The position numbers and the translations under genes were made by a program. A stretch of DNA of 35,007 nt, from NCBI GenBank assembly GCA_002778575.1, contig PFBJ01000018.1:1-35007 (forward strand). The letters are read 5' to 3'. Position 1 is the stretch's first letter, and each line of letters opens with the position of its first letter. The notes below the pieces were generated by a model. It searched no databases. It was not told where the DNA came from and was given only the letters and a program-made list of their open reading frames with translations. Below, one piece after another: positions 14,855-23,366 of the stretch. This DNA comes from Candidatus Kaiserbacteria bacterium CG10_big_fil_rev_8_21_14_0_10_49_17 (lineage in GTDB: Bacteria > Patescibacteriota > Minisyncoccia > Phycocordibacterales > JABMNX01).

Positions 14855-17800
14855 ATGGGGACTCAATCAGAAAAAGACAACATAGAGAAAGGGAAAAGTA
14901 CAATCTCCCTTCGCGAGGAGGAAATACTCTCGTTTTGGCGAGAGAATGACATATTTAAAAAGACTGAAAGAAAGGACGCGCCGAAAGGCGAGTTTGTATT
15001 TTACGATGGCCCGCCGTTTGCAACCGGTATTCCGCATCACGGACACATGCTCGCAAGCACTATTAAGGATGCTATTCCTCGATATCAAACAATGCGTGGC
15101 CATAGGGTATCTCGTCGGTGGGGGTGGGACTGCCATGGGCTTCCGCTTGAGACACACGTTGAAGACGAGCTTGGTTTTAAAACAAAAGCCGAGATCGAAC
15201 AGTACGGAGTGGGGAAGTTTAATAAAGCGGCACGAGGCGCAGTGCTTCGGTATGCAGATGTATGGAAGGAAGTCATCCCGCGTATTGGGCGGTGGGTGGA
15301 TATGGAGAATGACTATAAAACCATGGACGCTTCCTATACCGAGAGCGTGTGGTGGGTCTTCCGCTCTCTCTACCAGAAAGGCCTTATTTACAAAGGCTAT
15401 CAGGTGCTCCACCTCTCGCCACTGCTTGGCACTGAGCTCTCAAACTTTGAGGTTTCCCAAAACTACCAAGATATTGACGACATAGCAGTATTTGTAAAAT
15501 TGCCTCTCTTAGACGAACGAGGAACATCACTGCTCATTTGGACAACGACTGCATGGACACTGCCGGGCAATATGGCAGCGGCGGTTAATAAAGATTTCAC
15601 GTATGCCAAGGTGCGCATTGGTGATGAAATTGTAATTCTCGCAAAAGAGCGTGTCGTTGATGTTGTTGGGGAGAGCGCGGAAATAATCGAAGAAGTGCAG
15701 GGGAGCGAACTTGTGGGGCGCGCGTACCAGCCGCCATTTGATTATTTCAAAAATGCGGATATTGAAGGCAAAGAAAAAGCGTGGCAGGTGTACCACGCGC
15801 CGTACGTAACCCTTGAAGACGGAACCGGTATCGTGCACCTCGCACCCGCTTACGGCGCTGAAGATATGGCACTTGCTCAAGAGAATGGTATTCCGGTAGT
15901 GCACCATGTTGCAAAGGACGGCACTTTTATGGATTTTGTCCGTGACTTTCGCGGAATGCAGGCAAAACCAAAAGGGGATCACCAGCGCACCGACTCGCTC
16001 ATAGCCGAAAACCTCAAAGCGCGCGGGCTGCTTTACAAAAAAGAAATAATCAATCACTCCTATCCGCACTGCTGGCGAACCGACGCACCACTGCTTAACT
16101 ACGCGATGGACTCGTGGTTTGTGAAAGTCACTGACTTTAAAGACGAGCTTGTTTCAGAGAATGAGAAAGTGCATTGGGTTCCAAGCGAGGTAGGAGAGAA
16201 ACGTTTTGGCAACTGGCTTAAAAATGCCCGCGACTGGTCAATCAGTCGGCGTCGGTACTGGGGTGCGCCACTTCCGGTATGGGAGAAAAAGAACGGTGAA
16301 GCAGTGGTGCTCGGCAGTGTTGAAGACATAAAGAAGTATGTGAAGAAAAGTGGCAACACGTACTTCCTTATGCGTCACGGAGAAGCCGTCAGCAATGCGA
16401 CCAGTATTGTCAGTTCAGGTCTTACGGATAAAAATCCGCTTACTGAAAAAGGTAAGGAGCAGGTGCGTGGTGCGGTAGAAAACATCAAATCATTTAAACC
16501 GGATTGCATTATTACCTCTCCACTTGAAAGAGCGATGGAAACAGCGCGCATAGTTACAGAAGGACTTGCCCTTTCTGATGATGCGCTTATTACGGACATG
16601 CGTCTCCGGGAAATTGACTTCGGTGTGATGAATGGGAAAAGTAGGGAGGAATACTGGGCGCTTTTTTCTTCTCCTGAAGAGCGCTTTGAAAAAGCTCCAG
16701 AGAAAGGCGAGACAGTCCCGGACGTTAAGCGACGCGTCGGAGAGTTTCTATATGACATAGAGAAGAAATACTCAAACAAGAAAATACTTATCGTAGCGCA
16801 CGAGGACATTTTATGGATGCTCTCTGCTGTAGCTCTGGGAGCGCGAAATAATACGTGTCTTGAAATCAAAAGTTCGTCTGATGATGTATTTAGAAATGCT
16901 GAGATTCGCACGCTTGATTTCACTGTACTTCCGCACAACGAAGAGTATGAGCTTGACCTGCACCGACCGTACATTGATGAAGTTGAACTTGTTGACAACG
17001 ACGGAGACGTGCTGAAACGGATTCCAGACGTCTTTGACTGTTGGTTTGAGTCAGGTTCAATGCCGTACGGGCAAAATCACTATCCATTTAACAAGAACAG
17101 CCAATTTGAGCCGAAGAGCGGATTCTTTAAGCGCTCCCGCGGTTATCCGGCCGACTTTATCGCAGAGGGAATGGATCAGACACGCGGCTGGTTCTATTCG
17201 CTCATCGTCCTCGGGACAGCACTCTTCGGGAAATCACCGTATAAAAATGTCATTGTAAACGGTTTGGTTTTGGCTGCGGACGGACGAAAGATGAGCAAGC
17301 GGCTGAAGAATTACCCCGAGCTTATGGATGTGGTCAACCAGTACGGTGCCGATGCGCTCCGGTACTACCTGTTGTCTTCTCCAATTATGCGCGGCGAGGA
17401 CCTTAACTTTTCCGAGCAAGGGGTCGATGAAGTGCAGAAAAAAATAATTACGCGGCTTGATAATGTGCGCAGTTTTTACGCACTCTACGGAAGGAGCACA
17501 GGGGAAGCAAAAAATACTTCCGAGAATATCCTTGACCGGTGGATACTTTCACGACTCGGGCAACTCATCAAAGAGACAACTGCCGGCATGGAAGCCTACG
17601 AGCTTGATCGGGCAAGCCGCCCCCTCCTTGAATTTATTGATGATCTCTCTACGTGGTATGTACGTCGTTCTCGAGATCGCATGAAGAGCGGCTCCTCCGA
17701 GGGTGCGGCCGCTCTTGCGACGCTTAAGTACACACTACTGACGCTTTCGAAAGTCATGGCGCCCGCCACACCGTTCTATGCCGAGTATCTCTACCGTGAA

Positions 17801-18349
17801 TTGCGAGAAAAGAATGATCCTGAGAGCGTGCACCTCTCCTCATGGCCTGTCGCAGAGAAGGTGGACGAGGAGCTTATCGCGGATATGAAACAAGCGCGAA
17901 GCATTGTTTCTTCTGCTCTTGAGGCTCGAGTGAGCGCCGGAATAAAAGTTCGACAGCCGCTTGCATCTCTGACAATCAAAACGACCGCGCTTTCTGACTC
18001 ACTGAAAGAAGTGATAGCAGATGAGGTAAATGTAAAGGAAGTAATCGAGGACTCAACTCTGGCTGCTGATATACGGCTTGATACCACGCTCTCAGAAGAA
18101 TTGAGAGCAGAAGGACTTGTGCGTGATTTTATCCGAACGGTACAACAGGCGCGGAAAAACGGAGGGTTTGCACCAGGAGAGAGGGCGGTACTTACAGCAT
18201 TTGTTCCAGAATCACTTCAAAAACATATCAATAACGCGAAAGAAGAAATTCTCGAAAGTGCGTGTCTCTCTAAAATGTCTTTTGACCGGGTGGATGGCGA
18301 GCCTGTAACGGTGGGGGACAGCGAGGTTGTGGTGGTACTCTCTCGATAA
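14855..18349 (+). CDS. ileS: Isoleucyl-tRNA synthetase with an inserted histidine phosphatase domain
   Basis: Class I enzyme that charges tRNA-Ile, with an editing (CP1) domain. From ATG 14855 it has 1164 residues: FYDGPPFATGIPHHGHML (HIGH-type motif near 61), WTTTAWTLPGN in CP1, RDWSISRRRYWGAPLPVW, DLHRPYIDEV at 701, VFDCWFESGSMPYGQ, KMSKR near 811, and an anticodon-binding C-terminus. Between about 501 and 698, where other enzymes have a short stretch, lies a complete histidine phosphatase domain: LMRHGEAVSN (His508), SPLERAMETA (Arg559), LREIDFG (Glu586), IVAHED (His649). All expected catalytic residues are kept. ATG 14792, inside the repeat, would add 21 residues; a GAGGAG at 14834-14839 favours a start just downstream. 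recO follows with no gap. Confidence 0.95.
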   Translation: MGTQSEKDNIEKGKSTISLREEEILSFWRENDIFKKTERKDAPKGEFVFYDGPPFATGIPHHGHMLASTIKDAIPRYQTMRGHRVSRRWGWDCHGLPLETHVEDELGFKTKAEIEQYGVGKFNKAARGAVLRYADVWKEVIPRIGRWVDMENDYKTMDASYTESVWWVFRSLYQKGLIYKGYQVLHLSPLLGTELSNFEVSQNYQDIDDIAVFVKLPLLDERGTSLLIWTTTAWTLPGNMAAAVNKDFTYAKVRIGDEIVILAKERVVDVVGESAEIIEEVQGSELVGRAYQPPFDYFKNADIEGKEKAWQVYHAPYVTLEDGTGIVHLAPAYGAEDMALAQENGIPVVHHVAKDGTFMDFVRDFRGMQAKPKGDHQRTDSLIAENLKARGLLYKKEIINHSYPHCWRTDAPLLNYAMDSWFVKVTDFKDELVSENEKVHWVPSEVGEKRFGNWLKNARDWSISRRRYWGAPLPVWEKKNGEAVVLGSVEDIKKYVKKSGNTYFLMRHGEAVSNATSIVSSGLTDKNPLTEKGKEQVRGAVENIKSFKPDCIITSPLERAMETARIVTEGLALSDDALITDMRLREIDFGVMNGKSREEYWALFSSPEERFEKAPEKGETVPDVKRRVGEFLYDIEKKYSNKKILIVAHEDILWMLSAVALGARNNTCLEIKSSSDDVFRNAEIRTLDFTVLPHNEEYELDLHRPYIDEVELVDNDGDVLKRIPDVFDCWFESGSMPYGQNHYPFNKNSQFEPKSGFFKRSRGYPADFIAEGMDQTRGWFYSLIVLGTALFGKSPYKNVIVNGLVLAADGRKMSKRLKNYPELMDVVNQYGADALRYYLLSSPIMRGEDLNFSEQGVDEVQKKIITRLDNVRSFYALYGRSTGEAKNTSENILDRWILSRLGQLIKETTAGMEAYELDRASRPLLEFIDDLSTWYVRRSRDRMKSGSSEGAAALATLKYTLLTLSKVMAPATPFYAEYLYRELREKNDPESVHLSSWPVAEKVDEELIADMKQARSIVSSALEARVSAGIKVRQPLASLTIKTTALSDSLKEVIADEVNVKEVIEDSTLAADIRLDTTLSEELRAEGLVRDFIRTVQQARKNGGFAPGERAVLTAFVPESLQKHINNAKEEILESACLSKMSFDRVDGEPVTVGDSEVVVVLSR

Positions 18350-18943
18350 ATGGCATATCGGCAATACGAATCCAAAGGACTGGTTCTCTCCGGAAGTGAT
18401 GTCGGAGAGCAGGAGCGGCTCGTCGAGCTCTTTACGTGTGAGCTCGGGCTTATCCGTGCCATAGCCCGAGGCGTCCGCAGAGAAAATTCAAAGCTGCGCT
18501 ACGGGTTGACCGACTTTACGGTCGGGACTTTTTCATTTGTACGAGGCAAAGAACTGTGGCGCCTCACTGGAGCTGTCGCTGAGAGTAATGCGTACAGAGA
18601 ATTGGAGCGCATGCCTGAGCGGCAGGACGCGCTTGCACGGATCGTCTCTCTTGTTCGTCGCCTCGTTCCAGGAGAAGAAACAAATCAAGAGCTTTTCGAC
18701 ATACTCCTTGGCGCAATTGCTTACCTATGCTCTGAGGCTTACACCGGAGAGCGAGATGACCGTTTCGAAATTGTGACTGTGCTCCGCATTCTCCATACGC
18801 TTGGTTATGTGGCCAAGGAGGCGCCATATGGAACACTGCTTGATTCGGCAGAACTTTCTGAATCTGTGGTCGCGGACGTGACGAATATACGCAAAGAGAT
18901 GGTTGAGGCGATTAACACATCGCTTCGCGAAAGCCAGCTGTAG
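18350..18943 (+). CDS. recO: DNA repair protein RecO
   Basis: Loads RecA onto SSB-coated single strands in the RecFOR pathway. The 197-aa protein has the N-terminal OB fold (YESKGLVLSGSDVGEQERLVELFTCELGLIRAIARGVRRENSKL, with LRYGLTDFT) and a helical C-terminal domain. It is shorter than E. coli RecO and lacks the zinc-binding cysteines found in some homologues. The ATG follows the ileS stop with no gap, so translation is coupled. RecA (29126-30139) and SSB (26203-26661), its partners, are also in the window. Confidence 0.87.
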   Translation: MAYRQYESKGLVLSGSDVGEQERLVELFTCELGLIRAIARGVRRENSKLRYGLTDFTVGTFSFVRGKELWRLTGAVAESNAYRELERMPERQDALARIVSLVRRLVPGEETNQELFDILLGAIAYLCSEAYTGERDDRFEIVTVLRILHTLGYVAKEAPYGTLLDSAELSESVVADVTNIRKEMVEAINTSLRESQL

Positions 18944-18970
18944 CACTGTTGTAAAAAAGCAGGTTGCATG

Positions 18971-19030
18971 CCCCGTGAGATAACACGCAGTAAGCTTCTC
19001 TTATACGTAGAACTTCCGTATCTCACGGGG
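18971..19030. repeat. 12-bp perfect inverted repeat abutting the -10 box of the next gene
   Basis: CCCCGTGAGATA (18971-18982) and TATCTCACGGGG (19019-19030) are perfectly complementary with a 36-nt spacer. The right arm ends one base before TATACT at 19031, so it fills the place between -35 and -10. It could be an operator or an RNA hairpin ending the recO transcript; no T-run follows. Confidence 0.6.
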
Positions 19031-19036
19031 TATACT
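19031..19036 (+). promoter_or_regulatory. -10-like hexamer before the surface protein gene
   Basis: TATACT ends 7 nt before ATG 19044, predicting a leaderless message. Confidence 0.5.
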
Positions 19037-19043
19037 GCTACAT

Positions 19044-20954
19044 ATGGAGGAAGATAAAGGCCGAATTGACGAGTTGAAAGCACGACTCTACTCGCGGAGC
19101 AAAGGAAAAGAGCGTGTGTATCGGCGTCGTACGTTGCGCGAACAGCACTATGACGTAAAGCGTGGGTGGAGTCCCCGCATGAGGCCGGTAGAGCGAAAAG
19201 CTCGTCCGCAGAAGAAGCGATCCTTCCTTTTGCTCTTTCTGATTTTTTCCGCGGTGTTTTTTATACTCTCAGCGGGCTTCTCAGCTTTTTATTTTTTCGG
19301 CGGCAGCAATATTGTGTCAGCTGACAATGTTGCTATTGAAATTCAAGGGCCGACATCTATAGCCGGCGGCGAAGAATTGCAGCTGCAAATTAGCATTGCG
19401 AATAAAAATAATGTGGAGCTCCAACTCGCTGATCTTATTATTGAGTACCCGGATGGCACGCGTGTCGCTGGCAATCTTTCAAAAGAACTTCCGCGGTACC
19501 GTGAGTCGATTGGGACGGTCAAGCCGGGTGAGCGAATCAAAAAAACTGTCAGCGCAGTGCTCTTTGGTGAGGAGAATACTCCGAAAGACATAAAAGTAAC
19601 TGTTGAATATAGAATTCCGACTTCAAACGCCATCTTCTTTACGGAAAAAGAATATCCGCTGACGCTCTCATCTTCTCCAATGGGTGTTGCGGTTCGCGGT
19701 GTGGAAGAAATATCATCAGGACAAGACATTTCATTTACAGTAACTGTCGTTTCAAATGCAACTGCGGTTATCAAAGACGCACTGCTTGAGGCGGAGTATC
19801 CGTTTGGTTTCTCATTCATTTCAAGCGCACCGTCGCCGGATGCACGCAATAGCGTGTGGCAGCTTGGCGATCTTCAGCCGGGAGAGGAACGAACGGTACG
19901 CATCATTGGAAAGATGTCGGGGCAGGACAATGAAGAGCGAGTATTTCGCTTTTCCGGCGGCTCGGCGGATCAAAATGACGATACGAAACTGGCAACCGCA
20001 TTTGTCACAGTGGTCAAACCGGTCCTTATTGCTCGTCCATTTATTACCACGGAGGTAGCGCTAAACGGTGAGACTGCTTCAGAGTACATAGCAAATACCG
20101 GTGAGCGAATTCGAGCTGATATTTCGTGGCTCAATAATCTTGCAACCCGTGTCGAAGATGCAAAAATTTCCGCGCGCATTATCGGTTCGGTGCTTGATAA
20201 AAATACTGTCTCGGTGGAGCGGGGGCAGTACCTCTCTGGGCAGAATCTCATAGTGTGGGATGAGAACACCGACGCAAGCCTGGCAACGCTCGAGGCTGGC
20301 GAGAGCGGACGCGTGTCATTTACATTCTCACCACTCACTCTCGCCCAGTTAGGTAATTTAAAAAATCAAACAATCAATCTCGAAGTGTCCGTTTCGGGAA
20401 GACGTGTTTCTGAAGACGGCGTATCGGAAACTATCGAGTCGAACGTTACCCGCACAGTAAAGATAAATTCCAACCTCCTCCTCTCTTCTCGCGCGCTCTA
20501 TTTTTCAAGCCCCCTTTCAAATAATGGGCCAATACCACCGCAGGTAGATAAGGAGACAACATATACAATTGTCTGGACTGTCACCAACTCTTCAAATCAG
20601 GTGAGTGGCGCAAAAGTTGTTGCAACACTGCCGTCATATATGCGATGGATAGGTATTGCAAGCCCGGCGAGCGAGAATGTGTCATATAGCCCAGTTGGAG
20701 GTACGGTGACGTGGGAATTGGGCGAGGTGTCTGCGGGCGTGGGAAGTGTTACATCTCCGAGAGAAGTACTGTTTCAGGTTGCTCTGGTGCCAAGCGCATC
20801 GCAGATTGGTAACGCGCCGGCACTCATTGGCACCCAAACACTCGTCGGGTATGATCGGTTCACGGAAACTGAAATCCGTGCCACAGAAAGGGAACTCACA
20901 ACAAATATCAACGAGTCAGGTTTTAATGCTACTGATGCGCTTGTTGTTCCGTAA
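19044..20954 (+). CDS. Single-span surface protein with DUF11/Ig-like repeats
   Basis: A 636-aa protein: a strongly basic cytoplasmic tail (about 1-57, rich in Arg/Lys), one membrane segment (about 58-82) and a long extracytoplasmic part made of beta-rich repeats. Repeat marks include GGEELQLQISIANKNNVELQLADLIIEYPDG, QDISFTVTVVSNATAVIKDALLEAEYPFGF and TTYTIVWTVTNSSNQVSGAKVVATLPSYMRW, with the pattern of DUF11/CARDB-type domains (WxLGxLxPGE, VTWELGEV). No enzyme motif is seen. Likely a cell-surface or envelope-spanning structural protein. It is followed 3 nt later by glyQS, suggesting cotranscription. Confidence 0.8.
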   Translation: MEEDKGRIDELKARLYSRSKGKERVYRRRTLREQHYDVKRGWSPRMRPVERKARPQKKRSFLLLFLIFSAVFFILSAGFSAFYFFGGSNIVSADNVAIEIQGPTSIAGGEELQLQISIANKNNVELQLADLIIEYPDGTRVAGNLSKELPRYRESIGTVKPGERIKKTVSAVLFGEENTPKDIKVTVEYRIPTSNAIFFTEKEYPLTLSSSPMGVAVRGVEEISSGQDISFTVTVVSNATAVIKDALLEAEYPFGFSFISSAPSPDARNSVWQLGDLQPGEERTVRIIGKMSGQDNEERVFRFSGGSADQNDDTKLATAFVTVVKPVLIARPFITTEVALNGETASEYIANTGERIRADISWLNNLATRVEDAKISARIIGSVLDKNTVSVERGQYLSGQNLIVWDENTDASLATLEAGESGRVSFTFSPLTLAQLGNLKNQTINLEVSVSGRRVSEDGVSETIESNVTRTVKINSNLLLSSRALYFSSPLSNNGPIPPQVDKETTYTIVWTVTNSSNQVSGAKVVATLPSYMRWIGIASPASENVSYSPVGGTVTWELGEVSAGVGSVTSPREVLFQVALVPSASQIGNAPALIGTQTLVGYDRFTETEIRATERELTTNINESGFNATDALVVP

Positions 20955-20957
20955 TAT

Positions 20958-22265
20958 ATGAATGAAAAAGAAACAATGGAAAAACTGGTGGCGCTTTCAA
21001 AGAGGCGCGGTTTTATCTTCCAAGGGTCAGAAATCTATGGAGGGCTTGCAGGCACATGGGACTACGGACCGTACGGCGTCGCGTTAAAAAATAATGTCAA
21101 AAATCTGTGGTGGAAGAAATTTGTTGATACTCGCTTTGATATGTTCGGCGTGGATGCGGCAATTCTAATGAATGAAAAAGTGTGGGAAGCATCAGGGCAC
21201 ACCGGCGCCGGATTTACCGACCCGCTCATCGAGTGTGCAAACTGCAAGAAGCGTTTCCGTGAGGATCACCTTGCAGGCGCGAAATGCTGCCCTGAGTGTG
21301 GCGGCGTCCTTGGTGAGGCGCGTGACTTCAATCTTATGTTTCAGACACAGGTAGGCTCGCAGGGGGATACGAAGAGTTACCTGCGTCCAGAAACGGCTCA
21401 GGGAATGTTTGTAAATTTTAAAAATATTCTCGACACGCTGCACCCACAACTGCCGTTTGGTCTCGCGCAAATAGGGAAAGCATTCCGAAACGAAATAGCT
21501 CCGCGGGATTTTATTTTTCGCACCCGCGAGTTTGAGCAAATGGAAATCGAGTATTTTGTGCGAGAAGAAGACTGGGAGAGCGCATTTACCGGCTGGAAAG
21601 CGGCAATGGAAGAGTGGATGGAAGAAATCGGTTTGCCGAAAGAGGCACTACACGAACTTGAAGTGCCGGAAGAGGACAGGGCGCACTACAGCAAGCGAAC
21701 AATTGATTTTGAATTCGACTTTCCGTTCGGAAGAAAGGAACTCTACGGTTTGGCGTATCGGACAGACTTTGACCTCAAAAATCACATGGAGCACTCCGGT
21801 GTGGATCTGCGCTACAGTGACCCTGCAACGGGAGAGAAGTTTATCCCGCACGTTATTGAGCCTACATTCGGGCTCGACAGAACGGTGCTCGCGGTGCTTG
21901 TAAGTGCATACACTGAAGATGAACTCGATGGCGAACAACGGACGGTGCTAAAACTCGCGCCATCAATTGCGCCGGTTCGTGTCGCTGTATTTCCATTGCT
22001 TAAAAACAAACCTGAACTTGTTGAGAAAGCGAAGAGCGTATACTCGCAACTGAAGGCTGTTTTTGGAAATGTTTCGTTTGATGACAACGGCAATATCGGA
22101 AAGCGCTATCGACGGCAGGATGAGATCGGAACGCCGCAGTGCGTCACTGTTGACTTCGAAACGCTTGAAGATAATGCGGTTACGGTACGGGATAGAGATA
22201 CAGGCACGCAAGAGCGGGTAGCGCTCGTAGAACTTCAGGCATACATTACCAATACCGCCAAGTAG
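20958..22265 (+). CDS. glyQS: Glycyl-tRNA synthetase, one-chain type
   Basis: Class II enzyme that charges tRNA-Gly. The 435-aa protein is the homodimeric form (also found in archaea and eukaryotes), not the alpha2-beta2 form. It has SKRRGFIFQGSEIYGGLAGTWDYGPYG at the start, a zinc-like CxxC pair set (CANC and CPEC, about 93-116), motif 2 FRNEIAPRDFIFRTREFEQMEIEYF, motif 3 EPTFGLDRTVLAVL and the C-terminal anticodon-binding domain (APVRVAVFPLL... YRRQDEIGTPQCVTVD). Full length for the family. Confidence 0.96.
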   Translation: MNEKETMEKLVALSKRRGFIFQGSEIYGGLAGTWDYGPYGVALKNNVKNLWWKKFVDTRFDMFGVDAAILMNEKVWEASGHTGAGFTDPLIECANCKKRFREDHLAGAKCCPECGGVLGEARDFNLMFQTQVGSQGDTKSYLRPETAQGMFVNFKNILDTLHPQLPFGLAQIGKAFRNEIAPRDFIFRTREFEQMEIEYFVREEDWESAFTGWKAAMEEWMEEIGLPKEALHELEVPEEDRAHYSKRTIDFEFDFPFGRKELYGLAYRTDFDLKNHMEHSGVDLRYSDPATGEKFIPHVIEPTFGLDRTVLAVLVSAYTEDELDGEQRTVLKLAPSIAPVRVAVFPLLKNKPELVEKAKSVYSQLKAVFGNVSFDDNGNIGKRYRRQDEIGTPQCVTVDFETLEDNAVTVRDRDTGTQERVALVELQAYITNTAK

Positions 22266-22274
22266 TGCTACCAT
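22266..22274 (+). promoter_or_regulatory. Extended -10 promoter before the AI-2E-type permease gene
   Basis: TGC followed by TACCAT ends 7 nt before ATG 22282. Confidence 0.45.
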
Positions 22275-22281
22275 AGGGCTA

Positions 22282-23355
22282 ATGTCAGAGCAGGGGCGAA
22301 ACATTACGATTCGGATAAATTCCGGGACGATTATCCGCGCCATTCTCATTGTTGTGGGGGCGGCATTACTGTTTTACCTCCACGAACTTGCGCTGGTAGT
22401 GCTCACCGCGATTGTCATTGCCTCTTCAATCGAGCCCGCAACCAAGTGGTTTATGAAGCGGCGCGTGCCGCGCGTTGCCGCCGTTCTTTCCGTGTATCTT
22501 CTTTTCTTCGGTACGCTGTTTGGACTTTTCTTCTTTTTCTTGCCGCCAATCCTCTCTGAGGCAGTGAAGTTTTTAGGAGCCCTGCCGCACTACCTGCAAG
22601 CATTCGATGCGCTTAATCCGTTCACACACAATACATTTCTCGGCAATCCGTCATTTGCTGAAGGATTCTCTTCAAGTCAGGTTATTGCGGACTTGCGTGC
22701 CCTTTTCAGTAGTGCGTCAGACAGCTTTTTCTCTACCGTTAACATTGTATTCGGCGGAGTGCTTTCATTTGTACTTATTATCGTATTCTCATTTTACTTT
22801 GCGATGCAGGAGACGAGCATTGATGGATTTCTTCGCGTTGTCACGCCAGTAAAGCATCAGGACTATGTAGTGGATCTCTGGAGGCGCTCTCAATTGAAGA
22901 TCGGCCTGTGGATGCAGGGGCAGCTCCTCCTGGCTCTTATTGTGGGCGTTTTGGTGTACCTCGGTCTCACTATTCTTGATGTTAAACACGCGCTCCTCCT
23001 TGCGCTTATCGCGGCTCTCTTTGAACTGATACCTGTCTTCGGGCCGATTCTCTCTGCAATACCCGCAACGATAGTTGGATTTGTGGACGGCGGCGCGACA
23101 ATCGGTCTCCTTGTTATTGGCCTGTACATCATTATTCAGCAATTTGAAAATCATCTCATCTATCCGCTTGTTGTCACAAAGGTGGTTGGCGTGCCGCCAC
23201 TGCTTGTTATTCTCGCGCTTCTTGTCGGCGCGCAATTAGCCGGGTTCTTGGGCATTATCCTTTCAGTTCCAGTGGCCGCGGTTATTCAGGAGTTGGTGAG
23301 CGATATGCAACGGACACGCAACGGAAAACTTGAAACTGCCTCAGGGGAGGCGTAG
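22282..23355 (+). CDS. AI-2E family (PerM-like) membrane permease
   Basis: A 357-aa polytopic membrane protein. The family pattern is clear: two N-terminal membrane segments with ASSIEPATKWFMKRRVPRVAAVLSVYLLF, a soluble stretch, then GVLSFVLIIVFSFYFAMQE, MQGQLLLALIVGVLVYLGL, ALIAALFELIPVFGPILSAIPATIVGF and the C-terminal NHLIYPLVVTKVVGVPPLLVILALLVGAQLAGFLGIILSVPVAA. Members have been linked to autoinducer-2 export, ion/proton antiport or peptidoglycan-related export; the substrate here is unknown. It sits between two tRNA synthetase genes without obvious functional link. Confidence 0.88.
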   Translation: MSEQGRNITIRINSGTIIRAILIVVGAALLFYLHELALVVLTAIVIASSIEPATKWFMKRRVPRVAAVLSVYLLFFGTLFGLFFFFLPPILSEAVKFLGALPHYLQAFDALNPFTHNTFLGNPSFAEGFSSSQVIADLRALFSSASDSFFSTVNIVFGGVLSFVLIIVFSFYFAMQETSIDGFLRVVTPVKHQDYVVDLWRRSQLKIGLWMQGQLLLALIVGVLVYLGLTILDVKHALLLALIAALFELIPVFGPILSAIPATIVGFVDGGATIGLLVIGLYIIIQQFENHLIYPLVVTKVVGVPPLLVILALLVGAQLAGFLGIILSVPVAAVIQELVSDMQRTRNGKLETASGEA

Positions 23356-23358
23356 AGT
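23353..23358 (+). promoter_or_regulatory. -10-like hexamer before metG
   Basis: TAGAGT ends 8 nt before ATG 23367. It overlaps the upstream stop codon. Confidence 0.35.
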
Positions 23359-23366
23359 ACGGCGAC

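Noticed and set aside
14844-14885. 14-codon frame with a GAGGAG site just upstream, overlapping the ileS start
   Set aside because: Too short to judge; could be a leader peptide, but its codons show no run of isoleucine or other regulatory pattern.
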